A stretch of DNA of 64,000 nt. It comes from Candidatus Rokuibacteriota bacterium (GTDB taxonomy: Bacteria; Methylomirabilota; Methylomirabilia; Rokubacteriales; CSP1-6). How positions within the stretch are numbered: the stretch's first letter is position 1; each line of letters begins with the position of its first letter. Shown piece after piece: positions 8,034 through 17,196 of the stretch. Location: NCBI GenBank assembly GCA_016200085.1, contig JACQFL010000042.1:1-64000 (forward strand). The letters run 5' to 3'. The position numbers and the translations under genes are program-made. Below the pieces are notes generated by a model, which was given only the letters and a program-made list of their open reading frames with translations, did not search any database and had not been told where the DNA came from.

Positions 8034-9728
8034 TCATCGCCGCGAGGGGTGGCGCAGGAAGTCGAAATCGCAGCCCGCGTCGGCCTGCAGCACGTGATCG
8101 AGGTACAGGCGGCGATAGCCGCGCGGGGGGGCGGCGATCGCCTCGACGCGCTCCGCCCGTCGCTCCAGCTCCGCGGCCTCGACGAGCAGGTCGAGCCGGC
8201 GTTCCTTGACGCTGAGCCGGATGCGATCGCCGCTCGTGACCAGGCGCAGCGGCCCGCCGGCGGCGGACTCCGGCGTCACGTGGAGCACGATGCTGCCGTA
8301 GGCGGTGCCGCTCATGCGGGCGTCGGAGATCCTCAGCATGTCGGTGACGCCCGCGCGGCTCAGCTTCTGGGGGATCGGCAGGTAGCCGGCCTCCGGCATG
8401 CCGGGGGCGCCGATGGGGCCGGCGTTCTTGAGCACCAGCACGTCGTCGGGCGTCACGTCGAGGGCGGGATCGTCGATGCGCGCGGCGAGGTCGTCGAGCG
8501 ACTGGAAGACCACGGCGCGGCCCTCGTGCTCGAACAGGCGCGCGCCGGCGGCCGAGCGCTTGAGGATCGCGCCCCCGGGCGCGAGCGTGCCGAAGAGCGC
8601 CACGAGGCCGCCGACCGCCTGGAACGGCTCGTCCGCGGTCCTCACGACGGCGCGATCCACGTACCCCGCGGGCCCGGCCAACCACTCGCCGAGGGTCTCG
8701 CCCGTCACGGTCAGGCAGTCGAGGCGCAGGCGCGGCGCCAGCTCGCGCAGCACCGCGCCCACGCCGCCGGCCGCAAAGAGGTCCTCCATGTAGTGCTGGC
8801 CTGAGGGCTTGAGGTCGACGAGCACCGGGGTCTCGTCGCTCAACCGGTTGAGCGCCTCGAGCGAGAGGGTCACGCCCACGCGTCCCGCCACGGCGGTGAG
8901 ATGAATCACGGCATTGGTCGAGCCGCCCACGGCGAGGAGCACGCGCAGCGCGTTCTCGAAGGCGGCGGCCGTGAGGATGCGGTCCGGTGTCAGTCCCGTG
9001 CGCGCCAGGCGCACCGCGGTCTCGCCGCTCGCCTCGGCCGCGCGCAGCCGATCCGCGTGGACGGCGGGGATCGCCGCCGTGCCCGGCAGCGCCATGCCGA
9101 GCGTCTCGGTGAGACACGCCATCGTGCTCGCGGTGCCCATCACGGCGCACGTGCCGCTCGTCGTGGCCAGCCGGCCCTCGATCCCGTCGATCTGGTCCTT
9201 CGTGATCGCGCCCGCGCGGTACTTCGCCCAGAAGCGGCGGCAGTCCGTGCACGCGCCCAGCCGCTCGCCCTCGTGACGGCCGGTCATCATCGGCCCGGCG
9301 AGGAGCTGGATGGCGGGCACGTTGGCCGAGGCTGCGCCCATGAGCTGCGCGGGCACGGTCTTGTCGCAGCCGCCGACGAGGACCACGGCGTCCATGGGCT
9401 GGGCGCGGATCATCTCCTCGACGTCCATCGACATGAGGTTGCGGTAGAGCATGCTCGTCGGCTCGAGGAACACCTCGCCGAGCGAGATGGTGGGGAAGCG
9501 CAGCGGCAGCCCGCCGGCTGCGAGCACGCCGCGCTCGACGGCGGCGATCAGCTCGGGGAAGTGTCGGTGGCAGTTGTTGAAGCCGCTGCCCGAGTCCGCG
9601 ATGCCGACGATCGGCTTGGCCAGCGCCGCGTCGGAGTAGCCCATCGAGCGCGCGAACGACCGGCGCAGGTAGAGCGCGAAGTCGCGGTCGCCGTAGTTGG
9701 TCAGCCCCCGTGCGAGCCCGTGGCTCAT
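8034..9728 (-). CDS. IlvD/Edd family dehydratase (dihydroxy-acid or sugar-acid dehydratase)
   Basis: Iron-sulfur dehydratase, 564 aa, removing water from a 2,3-dihydroxy acid. The cluster cysteines are visible in FNNCHRHFPEL, VGGCDKTVPAQL and TSGTCAVMGTAST. The C-terminal domain carries SDARMSGTAYG. The segment GACTDCRRFWAKYRAG resembles sugar-acid (arabonate-type) dehydratases more than housekeeping IlvD. The ATG at 9728 has a GGAGAGG ribosome site and overlaps the upstream CoxL-type gene by 4 bp. Its place at the end of a long catabolic-looking operon suggests a pathway-specific substrate, not valine/isoleucine synthesis. Family is certain; substrate is inference. Confidence 0.9.
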   Translation of the reverse strand: MSHGLARGLTNYGDRDFALYLRRSFARSMGYSDAALAKPIVGIADSGSGFNNCHRHFPELIAAVERGVLAAGGLPLRFPTISLGEVFLEPTSMLYRNLMSMDVEEMIRAQPMDAVVLVGGCDKTVPAQLMGAASANVPAIQLLAGPMMTGRHEGERLGACTDCRRFWAKYRAGAITKDQIDGIEGRLATTSGTCAVMGTASTMACLTETLGMALPGTAAIPAVHADRLRAAEASGETAVRLARTGLTPDRILTAAAFENALRVLLAVGGSTNAVIHLTAVAGRVGVTLSLEALNRLSDETPVLVDLKPSGQHYMEDLFAAGGVGAVLRELAPRLRLDCLTVTGETLGEWLAGPAGYVDRAVVRTADEPFQAVGGLVALFGTLAPGGAILKRSAAGARLFEHEGRAVVFQSLDDLAARIDDPALDVTPDDVLVLKNAGPIGAPGMPEAGYLPIPQKLSRAGVTDMLRISDARMSGTAYGSIVLHVTPESAAGGPLRLVTSGDRIRLSVKERRLDLLVEAAELERRAERVEAIAAPPRGYRRLYLDHVLQADAGCDFDFLRHPSRR

Positions 9729-12040
9729 GTCCTCTCCTTCCTCGGCCGCGCCAGCGTCTCGGCGCGGATCGGCAGCGACGTCACCGCGATGCCGAGCGGT
9801 GCGACCGCGTCGGCGACGGCGTTGGCGATGGCGGCCGGGGCCCCGATCGTCCCACCCTCGCCCATCCCCTTCAGCCCGCCGGGCATGCGCGGCGCCGGGG
9901 TCTCGAGGTGGCCGATCTCGAAGCCCGGCACGTCGTCCGCGCGGGGCAGCGCGTAGTCCATCAGCGTGGCCGTCAGCAGCGTACCGTCGGTGTCGTGGAC
10001 GAGGCCTTCGAGCAGGGCCTCGCCGAGGCCCTGCGCGACGGCGCCGTGGATCTGGCCTTCGACGAGCAGCGGGTTGATGAGCGGCCCGCAGTCCTCGACC
10101 AGCGCGTAGCGCAGCACGCGCACACGCCCGGTCTCGCGATCGACCTCGACGACGGCGACGTGCACCGCCCCCGAGAACGTCGGCCCGGGCGGATCGAAGT
10201 GCACCGTCGCTTCCAGCCCGGGCTCGACCCCCGGGGGCAGGCCGCCGAGCGGCGGGGCGTAGGCCAGCCGCGCGACGTCCGCGAGCGGCATCCGGCGAGC
10301 GGGCACGCCGCGCACGCCGGCGCTGCCGTCCCCGATGATGACGTCGGCGGGGCTCGCCTCGAGCAGGTGCGCCGCAAGGGTGACGATCCGCTCGCGCACG
10401 CGATCGGCGGCGGCGCCCACGCTGCCGCCGATGGAGACCGCGCCGCGGCTGCCGAACGTGCCCGTGCCGATCGGCGAGGCCGCCGTGTCCACGCGCTCGA
10501 GCCGCACGCGCTCCAGCGGCACGCCGAGACGATCGGCCACGACCTGGGCGACCGCGGTCGCGTGCCCCTGGCCCTGCGAAGGGAAGCTGACGCGGCAGCG
10601 CACGGTGGCGTCGGGCTGCATGGTGACCGTCGCGGCCTCGATACCCGGGACGTCCGGCATGCCGCGGCGACGGAAGACCTCCGCCCCCATGCCCGTGTAC
10701 TCCGTGTAGCACGCGATGCCGATGCCGATCAGGCGCCCGGCGGCGCGCGCCGCCTTCTGCTCGACGCGCAGCGCCTCGTAGCCGGCGATTCCCAGCGCCT
10801 GCTCGAGCGCCTTCGGAAAATCGCCGCTGTCGTAGATCATGCCGCTCGCCGACGTGAAGGGGTACGCCTCGCGCGGGATGAGGTTGCGCCGCCGGATCTC
10901 GGCCGGGTCGAGGCCGAGGCGCGCGGCCACGAGATCGAGGGCGCGCTCCATCACGAAGGCGCCCATGGTCATGCCCACGCCGCGATAGGCGCCGAGCGGA
11001 GGCTTGTTCGTCCGCACGGCAAGCGCCTCGTACGCGTAGGCCTGCGTCAGGTACGGACCCGGGAGGATCGCGGCCGAGCCGAGGGGCTCGAGCGCCTGCG
11101 TCGTCGGGTACACGTGGTAGGCGCCGGCGTCCGAGAGCGTCCGGGCCCGCAGGCCGAGCACGCGGCCCGCGCGGTCGGCCGCGACCTCGACCTCCACCCG
11201 CTGCTCGCGCGCGTGCGAGGCGGCGGCCAGGCACTCGCGCCGCTCCTCGACCCACTTCACCGGACGGCCGAGCAGCCGGCTCGCCGCCGCGATCGCCACG
11301 TCCTCCGGAAACACCTGCGCCTTCAGGCCGAAGCCGCCGCCCACGTCCGGAACCACGACCCGCACGGCCGATTCGGGCAGCGCGAGCGAGGCCGCCAGCG
11401 CGACGCGCAGGACCCCCGGCGACTGGGTCGACGCGTGCACGGTCAGCGCCTCGCCGTCCCAGTCGGCGACGAGCCCGCGCGGCTCCATCGGCGAGGGCGC
11501 GACGCGCCCGTGCGCGAACGTCTCGCCGAGCACGACGGCCGCGCCGGCGAAGACCGCGTCGACGTCACCGCGATGGAAGACGCGCCGGAAGATCACCTCG
11601 CCCGCCCGGAGCCCCGCGTCGACGGACGCGAGGGCGGGCAGCGGCTCGTAGTCGACGGTCACGGCCTCGCGGCCGTCGACCGCGGCCACGGCGCTTCTCG
11701 CGACGACCAGCGCCACCGCCTCGCCGCAGAAGCGCACGCGGTCGCCGGCCAGGGCGGGCCAGACGGTGGGCGTGAAGCCGTCGCCCTCCAGGCGCGGCGA
11801 GAGCGGCCGGGCGATCGGCCCGAGGTCGGCCGCCGTCACCACGGCGACCACGCCCGGCACCGCCCGCGCGGCGGCCGCGTCGATGGCGCGGACGGCGGCG
11901 TGGGCGTGCGGACTGCGCACGAAGGCCGCATGCAGCATGCCCGGCAGCGCGAGATCGTCCACGTAGCGGCCCTGGCCGCGCAGCAGGCGCGGATCCTCGA
12001 GGCGCTTGACCCGCGCCCCCGTGTAGCGGATGGCGCTCAG
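9725..12040 (-). CDS. Xanthine dehydrogenase/CoxL-type molybdenum hydroxylase large subunit, probable CTG start
   Basis: Molybdopterin-binding catalytic subunit; 771 aa if started at CTG 12040, as annotated. The first ordinary start, GTG at 11962, falls inside the conserved N-terminus and would delete RLEDPRLLRGQGRYVD. No ATG, GTG or TTG precedes that motif in frame. The CTG gives the same 4-bp stop/start overlap (CTGA) seen as NTGA elsewhere in the operon. The active-site loop reads AYRGVGMTMGAF, closer to the AYRGAGR of form II/CoxL-like enzymes than to the AYRCSFR of true CO dehydrogenase. Conserved GGFGLKAQVFPE and GQGQGHATA segments are present. The usual FAD and 2Fe-2S subunits are not adjacent. 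Confidence 0.88.
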   Translation of the reverse strand: MSAIRYTGARVKRLEDPRLLRGQGRYVDDLALPGMLHAAFVRSPHAHAAVRAIDAAAARAVPGVVAVVTAADLGPIARPLSPRLEGDGFTPTVWPALAGDRVRFCGEAVALVVARSAVAAVDGREAVTVDYEPLPALASVDAGLRAGEVIFRRVFHRGDVDAVFAGAAVVLGETFAHGRVAPSPMEPRGLVADWDGEALTVHASTQSPGVLRVALAASLALPESAVRVVVPDVGGGFGLKAQVFPEDVAIAAASRLLGRPVKWVEERRECLAAASHAREQRVEVEVAADRAGRVLGLRARTLSDAGAYHVYPTTQALEPLGSAAILPGPYLTQAYAYEALAVRTNKPPLGAYRGVGMTMGAFVMERALDLVAARLGLDPAEIRRRNLIPREAYPFTSASGMIYDSGDFPKALEQALGIAGYEALRVEQKAARAAGRLIGIGIACYTEYTGMGAEVFRRRGMPDVPGIEAATVTMQPDATVRCRVSFPSQGQGHATAVAQVVADRLGVPLERVRLERVDTAASPIGTGTFGSRGAVSIGGSVGAAADRVRERIVTLAAHLLEASPADVIIGDGSAGVRGVPARRMPLADVARLAYAPPLGGLPPGVEPGLEATVHFDPPGPTFSGAVHVAVVEVDRETGRVRVLRYALVEDCGPLINPLLVEGQIHGAVAQGLGEALLEGLVHDTDGTLLTATLMDYALPRADDVPGFEIGHLETPAPRMPGGLKGMGEGGTIGAPAAIANAVADAVAPLGIAVTSLPIRAETLARPRKERT

Positions 12041-13023
12041 TGGCGCACCCGCGGCAGGACCTCGTGGGCGATCAGCTCGAGCTGCTCCTGCCCCCAGTCG
12101 AGCGGGTTGAGCACGATGGTGTCGACGCCGCCGTCGAGGGCGGCGATCCGCGCGCTGATGCGCTCGGCGACCTCCTCGGCCTCGCCGAGCAGGTAGTAGG
12201 TGCGCCAGTAGTCGAGGTCCATGCCGGAGTAGACGGCGAAGCGCGGGATCGCCGACTCCGGCTTCTCGCCGGGCTCGAGCACCCAGACGAAGTTCGAGTA
12301 CACCCGGCCCATCGCTCCGGGATCCCGGCCGGCCTCGCGCGCGAAGCCCTGGACCTTGACCCAGTCGCTCTTGACCATCTCCGGCGTCGCGGAGGAGTGG
12401 GGCACCCAGGTGTCGGCGTACTTCGCGATCCGCCGCAGCACGGGGTCGATGTTGGGCACGGTCTGGCCGTAGACCTTCTCGGAGGGTTGCGTCCCGCCGC
12501 CGATCCAGATCGGCGGATGCGGCTTCTGCAACGGCTTCGGATCGATCGTGAGGTTGTCGAACCGGTAGTACTTGCCCTGGTACGTCACGCCGTCACCGGC
12601 CCACAGCGCGCGCACCGCCTCGATCGCCTCGTTCATGCGCGGACCGCGCTCTTTGTACGGCACGTTCATGAGCGCGAACTCCTCCTCGTGCCAGCCCACG
12701 CCGATGCCGAGGATGGAGCGGCCGCCCGAGAGGAGATCGAGCGTGGCCCACTCCTTGGCGAAGTACACGGGGTTGCGCAGCGGCAGGACCAGGACCATGG
12801 TGCCGAGCTTGATGGTGCGCGTGACCCCGGCCAGCGCCGAGAGCATCGCGATGGGCTCGAGCCAGGTGCACGCGTACGCCGGCGGCGTGAGGAGCAGATG
12901 GTCGATGGAGACGGCGGAGTCGAAGCCGAGGTCCTCGGCGCGCCGCAGGTAGCGGCCCATCTCCTCCAGGGTGGCCGTCCTCGGGCCGAGCGCGAAGCTC
13001 GGCAGGCGCAGGCCGTACTTCAT
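12037..13023 (-). CDS. LLM-class flavin/F420-dependent oxidoreductase
   Basis: Luciferase-like (TIM-barrel) oxidoreductase, 328 aa, starting MKYGLRLPSFALGPRTAT. Diagnostic features are the N-terminal strand, the AEDLGFDSAVSIDHLL helix, LLSGGRSILGIGVGWHEEEF and HPPIWIGGG. Relatives use either FMNH2 or F420; the sequence does not separate them here. It overlaps both neighbours by 4 bp, so it belongs firmly in the operon. A monooxygenase or dehydrogenase step on the imported compound is a plausible role. Confidence 0.88.
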   Translation of the reverse strand: MKYGLRLPSFALGPRTATLEEMGRYLRRAEDLGFDSAVSIDHLLLTPPAYACTWLEPIAMLSALAGVTRTIKLGTMVLVLPLRNPVYFAKEWATLDLLSGGRSILGIGVGWHEEEFALMNVPYKERGPRMNEAIEAVRALWAGDGVTYQGKYYRFDNLTIDPKPLQKPHPPIWIGGGTQPSEKVYGQTVPNIDPVLRRIAKYADTWVPHSSATPEMVKSDWVKVQGFAREAGRDPGAMGRVYSNFVWVLEPGEKPESAIPRFAVYSGMDLDYWRTYYLLGEAEEVAERISARIAALDGGVDTIVLNPLDWGQEQLELIAHEVLPRVRH

Positions 13024-13589
13024 CGCTGGCCGTCTTCCTTCTTCGCCTCGTCCTTGGTGAGCCCGCCGATGCGCGCGTGGGGCTGGCCGCCGTCGGTGAC
13101 CGCGATGGCGAGCACGATCTCGTCGCCGCGCGGCGCGTCGGGCAGGCGCACCTCCATGGCGTCGTAGTGCGTCCGCACGAAGGCGGCGTCCTTGAAGTGC
13201 AGCGGCACGTCGATGGTGGTGCCCGGGCCGCCGAGCTTCTTGGCCGAGGGGATGATGGCCTTGCCGCCGCCGACGGCCGCGCGCAGCGGGGCGCCGAGCT
13301 TGGGGTGCAGCAGCGCGGCGGCGTGCTCGTACTCGCCGCGCTCTCCGACGATGGCCGCCTTGCCGTACGACTCCGCCGGCGCGCCGAGGGCCTCGGTGGC
13401 CTTCCTGGCCAGCAGCGCGCCCAGCTCCTCGCCGGCGTCGATCAGCGGCGTCAGGTCGTCGACGAAGCGGCCCGCGAAGGGGTTCTCGATCACCGCCACC
13501 GCCGCGACCTTGCGCACCGGCCGGCGCGCCTCGCGCCCGCCGTCGCTCATGATCTCTTCGACCACCGTCACCAGCTTGCGGATCTTCAT
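13020..13589 (-). CDS. Amino acid synthesis family protein (DUF1185)
   Basis: 189 aa, starting MKIRKLVTVVEEIMSDGG with a good ribosome site (AGGAGAG). The pattern VAVIENPFAGRFVDDL, KAAIVGERGEYEHAAALLHPKLG and GGGKAIIPSAKK is characteristic of DUF1185, a family named for a proposed but undemonstrated role in amino acid synthesis. It usually sits in catabolic operons with amidases or monooxygenases. It overlaps the NUDIX and LLM genes by 4 bp on each side. The biochemical role is unknown. Confidence 0.85.
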   Translation of the reverse strand: MKIRKLVTVVEEIMSDGGREARRPVRKVAAVAVIENPFAGRFVDDLTPLIDAGEELGALLARKATEALGAPAESYGKAAIVGERGEYEHAAALLHPKLGAPLRAAVGGGKAIIPSAKKLGGPGTTIDVPLHFKDAAFVRTHYDAMEVRLPDAPRGDEIVLAIAVTDGGQPHARIGGLTKDEAKKEDGQR

Positions 13590-13999
13590 CGCGTGCTCTC
13601 CTGCCTGCCGTCGCGCGTGACGCGCAGGTACTCGTTCACCGCGATCCGGTCGACGTCGATCTCCAGCCTCTGCGTCGCGTCGAAGGGGATCCACGTCAGG
13701 GCCTCCGCCTCGAGCGGCCGCGGCTCGCCCTCCCAGGACGTCACGGCATAGTAGTGCAACCGCCGCAGCTCCTCGGCGCGATGCAGCAGTGTACAGACGT
13801 ACGTCGTCCCGAGCGCCGCGATCCCGAGCTCCTCGAGCATCTCGCGGCGCAGCGCGGCCTCGAGTCCCTCGTCTCCCTCGACGTGCCCGCCGGGCAGGGC
13901 GACGGCGCCGGGGGCGAGACGCTTCGTCGCCCCGCGCTTCTCCGCGAGCACGTGCCCGTCCCGGACGAGCATGAAGGCGACGCAGTCCAGCGGTTCCAC
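13586..13999 (-). CDS. NUDIX hydrolase
   Basis: Small pyrophosphohydrolase of 137 aa from GTG 13999. The full Nudix box is present: GGHVEGDEGLEAALRREM followed by LEELGI, matching GX5EX7REUXEEXGU. The upstream gene ends at 14008, and an in-frame CTG at 14011 would add four residues and form a CTGA overlap. GTG is kept as the conventional choice. It overlaps the DUF1185 gene by 4 bp. Substrate unknown. Confidence 0.87.
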   Translation of the reverse strand: MEPLDCVAFMLVRDGHVLAEKRGATKRLAPGAVALPGGHVEGDEGLEAALRREMLEELGIAALGTTYVCTLLHRAEELRRLHYYAVTSWEGEPRPLEAEALTWIPFDATQRLEIDVDRIAVNEYLRVTRDGRQESTR

Positions 14000-14007
14000 C
14001 CCGTCGC

Positions 14008-15261
14008 TCAGGACGGAGGCTCCAGGCGATGGAAGACGAGGCCGTCGAGGAGCTTCGGGTAGAAGTGCGTCGATTTCTGCGGCAGCAGCTCGCCGCCGCG
14101 GATCACGGCCTGCAACTCGTCGGGCGTGGTGGGCGCGATCAGGAAGGCCGCCTGGTACCGGCCGGCCCGCGCCAGCGCGATGGCCTCGTCCTGGTCGGCC
14201 GTGTAGTCGACGTGGGTCCGCGCATCGAGCTTCGCCTCGGTGACGGTGAGCCATGGGCGAAGCAACCCCTCGTGCAGGATCGAGACCGCGAGCGACCGCC
14301 ACGCCGCCGATGTCCCGTCCGGCCACGCGATCCGCGACGCGCCGTCGGGCCGCAGCGACAGGACGGCCGCGCCCTGGGCTGTCACGACGCCGATCTCCGT
14401 GTTGGTGGCGATGAAGCGCTCAGGATCGTGCAGCGGCCGCGCGTCGAAGCACGGCGCGGCGTCGCGCACGAGGCGCTCGAGCGAGAAGTCCACGACGCCG
14501 TGGACGAGGCGGTGGTTGGGGAGGATCGTCAGCCCGGGGCCTTCGAGAGGGAAGAATGCCATCAGCTTGTCGCGCGCCCCGGGATGCCGGCGCGCGTACT
14601 CGACCGCGGTCTCGTAGCGGTGGTGGCCGTCCGCGATGATCACCGACCTGGACGCCATGAGCTCGACCACGGCTCGGATCGCATCTTCGTCGATGACCCG
14701 CCACAGGCGATGCCGCTCGCCCTGCAGGTCGCGCGCCTCGACGAGCGGCGCGCTCGCGGGCGTCATCGCGCGCCCCAGCGCCCCGTCGGGATCGCTCGCG
14801 AGCATGAACAGGAGCCCCACGTCGGCGCCGGTCGCCTCGAGCAGGCGCATGCGGTCCTGCTTGGGGCCGGCGTGGGTGCGCTCGTGGGGAAGCACCGCGC
14901 CGCCCTCCGCGTAGTCGCTCACCTCGCCCAGCGCGACGAAGCCCATCCGCGTCACCGTGAACGCGGCGTTGACCGCGTAGATCTGGTGGTACGGATAGAT
15001 CGCGGGGACTTCCTCGGGACTCCAGACACCGCCGGCGAGCCAGCGTTCGAGGACCGCGCGGGCGCGCCCGTAGGGCGCGCCGGGCGGCTCCCCGGGCCGC
15101 TCCTCGGGCAGGGTGACGCGCACGATGTTGTCCGGACTCATCGCGAGAAGGTGCTGCTGCCTCTCCGGGCTGATCTGGTCGTACGGCGGTGCCACGACCT
15201 TGCTGAGATCGAACGCGCGCCCGATCCCGTACCGATAGCCGCGGAAGGGCTTGACGCGCAT
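14008..15261 (-). CDS. DUF1015 family protein
   Basis: 417 aa from ATG 15261. The family signature is clear: RAFDLSKVVAPPYDQISPE near the N-terminus, VLPHERTHAGPKQDRMRLL in the middle and IADGHHRYETAVEYA. DUF1015 proteins often sit near serine/glyoxylate or amino acid metabolism genes and have no settled function; the DGHHR and HERT motifs suggest an enzyme. The start is one base downstream of the amidohydrolase stop, so the genes are tightly coupled. Confidence 0.88.
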   Translation of the reverse strand: MRVKPFRGYRYGIGRAFDLSKVVAPPYDQISPERQQHLLAMSPDNIVRVTLPEERPGEPPGAPYGRARAVLERWLAGGVWSPEEVPAIYPYHQIYAVNAAFTVTRMGFVALGEVSDYAEGGAVLPHERTHAGPKQDRMRLLEATGADVGLLFMLASDPDGALGRAMTPASAPLVEARDLQGERHRLWRVIDEDAIRAVVELMASRSVIIADGHHRYETAVEYARRHPGARDKLMAFFPLEGPGLTILPNHRLVHGVVDFSLERLVRDAAPCFDARPLHDPERFIATNTEIGVVTAQGAAVLSLRPDGASRIAWPDGTSAAWRSLAVSILHEGLLRPWLTVTEAKLDARTHVDYTADQDEAIALARAGRYQAAFLIAPTTPDELQAVIRGGELLPQKSTHFYPKLLDGLVFHRLEPPS

Positions 15262-15262
15262 C

Positions 15263-16438
15263 TCAGTGCCCGCTCCCGACGGGGCCATGCCCTTTCAACA
15301 CGTCAGCCGCCCGCATCGCCGGCGGCGTGTTGCGGCTGCGGCCGATCGTGATCCGGCCGTCGATGAGCACCATGGAGATGCCGGGCAGGTCGCCGGCCGA
15401 GAGCGCGGCGAGCGCGTCGCGGCCGATGCTGCCCGTGGGCGCATCGCAGATGACGAGGTCGGCCGCGCGGCCGGCGGCGATCATGCCGACGTCGAGCTTG
15501 TAGACGCGCGCGGTGTTGCCGGTGGCGCACGCGATCGCCTCCGCCGGTGGCATGCCGCCAAGCCCGCAGAGCAGGCTCAGCGTTCGCAGGACACCCAGCG
15601 GGATCACGCCCGTGCCCGACGGCGCGTCGTTGCCGAGGATGATCCTGTGCGTGGCGCGGGCATCCGTCGCCACGCGCAGGGTGTGGAGCGCCGTCTTCGG
15701 GTTGCCGCACTGGACGATCTCGAGCGCCATCTCGGTCGCGACCAGCCGCTCGATCTCGGGCGGGGTCATCGAGGTCGTCCCGCCGTTGATGTGGCCGACG
15801 ACGTCGGGATCGGCCTCGAGGACGACCTCGGCGTTGATGGGGCTGGAGCCGGCGATCGACGGCCCGCCGGTGTGGATCGTGACCGTCATGCCGTGTTGCT
15901 TCGCCCAGCGGACCATCGGCGCCGCGTCCTGGCCCGTCCGCACCGAGCCGAGCCCGATCTCGCCGACGAGCTTCACGCCCGCCGCCGCCATCTCCTTGAA
16001 GTCGGCCTCGACGAGCCCGAGCTCGAGGATCGGCGCGCCGGCGTGGACCTTCACGCCGCCCGGGCGGAAGGCCGCCCAGACCTTGGCCGCGACGATGGCC
16101 AGGGCCTTGAGGCCCACGACGTCCTTCGGCCTCCCCGGCAGGTGGACCTCACCGGCGGAGATCGCAGTCGTCACGCCGCCGTGCATCCCCGAGTCGATGA
16201 AGTCCACCGTGCGCTGCCGGGGGGTGAAATCGCCGAAGACGGGGTGGACGTGGGAGTCGATGAGCCCGGGCATGACCATCGTCCCCCGGGCGTCGATGAC
16301 GGTGTCGGCGTCCTCGTCGAGCCCGCGGCCGATGCCGGCGATGCGGCCGTCCACGACCACCAGCGAGTCGGCGTCGAGCAAGGGTTGCCGGAGGTCGCCG
16401 CTGGCCATCAGACCGATGTTCCGGATGAGGGTCTTCAT
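15263..16438 (-). CDS. Enamidase-like amidohydrolase (cyclic amide hydrolase)
   Basis: Metal-dependent amidohydrolase, 391 aa. It resembles the enamidase of nicotinate-fermenting bacteria, which opens the lactam ring of tetrahydro-6-oxonicotinate. Shared landmarks include PRQRTVDFIDSGMHGGVTT, HLPGRPKDVVGLKALA, VGHINGGTTSM, MALEIVQCGNPKTALHTL, GNDAPSGTGVIPLGVLR and RSRNTPPAMRAADVLKG at the C-terminus. Likely binuclear-metal ligands are visible: HVH in DSHVHPVFG, Glu in GEIGLGS, His in TIHTGGPS and GHINGG, and Asp in GNDAPSG. The start at 16438 overlaps livF by 4 bp. Together with the importer and molybdenum hydroxylase it suggests catabolism of an N-heterocycle or lactam. The true substrate is not known. 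Confidence 0.85.
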   Translation of the reverse strand: MKTLIRNIGLMASGDLRQPLLDADSLVVVDGRIAGIGRGLDEDADTVIDARGTMVMPGLIDSHVHPVFGDFTPRQRTVDFIDSGMHGGVTTAISAGEVHLPGRPKDVVGLKALAIVAAKVWAAFRPGGVKVHAGAPILELGLVEADFKEMAAAGVKLVGEIGLGSVRTGQDAAPMVRWAKQHGMTVTIHTGGPSIAGSSPINAEVVLEADPDVVGHINGGTTSMTPPEIERLVATEMALEIVQCGNPKTALHTLRVATDARATHRIILGNDAPSGTGVIPLGVLRTLSLLCGLGGMPPAEAIACATGNTARVYKLDVGMIAAGRAADLVICDAPTGSIGRDALAALSAGDLPGISMVLIDGRITIGRSRNTPPAMRAADVLKGHGPVGSGH

Positions 16439-17124
16439 ACGCTCAGGTACGCCCTCCGGAGCCCCTCGTCGGCGTCGAGCGCGGCGAGGGAGCCCGCGAA
16501 CTTGATCTGGCCCTTCTCGATGATGTAGGCCCGGTCCGCCACCCGCCGCGCGAACTTCACGTTCTGCTCGCTGAGCACGATCGTCAAGCCCTCCCGCTTG
16601 AGGGCCAGGATCGTGTCGGCCAGGGCGCGCACGATGACCGGCGCCAGCCCCTCGGAGGGCTCGTCGAGCAGGAGCAGGCGCGGGTTGGTCATCAGCGTCC
16701 GCGCGATCGTGAGCATCTGCTGCTCGCCGCCCGAGAGGCTGCCGCCGCGCTGGTGGTCCAGCGAGGCGAGCTTCGGAAACAGCGCGCACACGCGCTCGAC
16801 CGTCCACGCCCCGCCCGCGCGCGCGCCGACCTCGAGATTCTCCCGCACGCTGAGGTCGCTGAAGATGCGCCGATCCTCGGGCACGAACCCCACGCCCCGC
16901 CGCGTGATCTCGTGCGTCGGCACCTCGCGCAGCGACCGCCCCTCGAAGACGATGTCGCCGGCCGTCACATCGACGAGCCCCATGACCGACTTCAACGTGG
17001 TCGACTTGCCCGCCCCATTCCGCCCGAGCAGGCACACCACCTCGCCCAGGCGCGCCTCCAGGCTCACCCCGTAGAGCACGTGGCTGCGGCCGTAATACGC
17101 CTGCACTTCACGGAGCTGCAGCAT
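16435..17124 (-). CDS. livF: Branched-chain amino acid-type ABC transporter ATPase (LivF)
   Basis: Cytoplasmic ATPase of a Liv-type importer, 229 aa from ATG 17124. Walker A is GRNGAGKST, the Q-loop region reads GVGFVPEDRRIF, the ABC signature is LSGGEQQM, Walker B is LLLLDEPSEGL and the switch His is replaced in LSEQNVKFA, as usual in LivF. It overlaps the enamidase gene by 4 bp. A 252-bp gap with a long palindrome separates it from livG upstream. Confidence 0.94.
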   Translation of the reverse strand: MLQLREVQAYYGRSHVLYGVSLEARLGEVVCLLGRNGAGKSTTLKSVMGLVDVTAGDIVFEGRSLREVPTHEITRRGVGFVPEDRRIFSDLSVRENLEVGARAGGAWTVERVCALFPKLASLDHQRGGSLSGGEQQMLTIARTLMTNPRLLLLDEPSEGLAPVIVRALADTILALKREGLTIVLSEQNVKFARRVADRAYIIEKGQIKFAGSLAALDADEGLRRAYLSV

Positions 17125-17196
17125 CACCCCACCCTCGGGATGAAACACCGACCTCGGTGAGGATCAGCGACATCCGCGCCGGGCACGACCTCGCGG

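Noticed and set aside
9725..12040. Aerobic CO dehydrogenase
   Set aside because: The form I loop AYRCSFR is absent (AYRGVGM here) and the partner subunits are missing.
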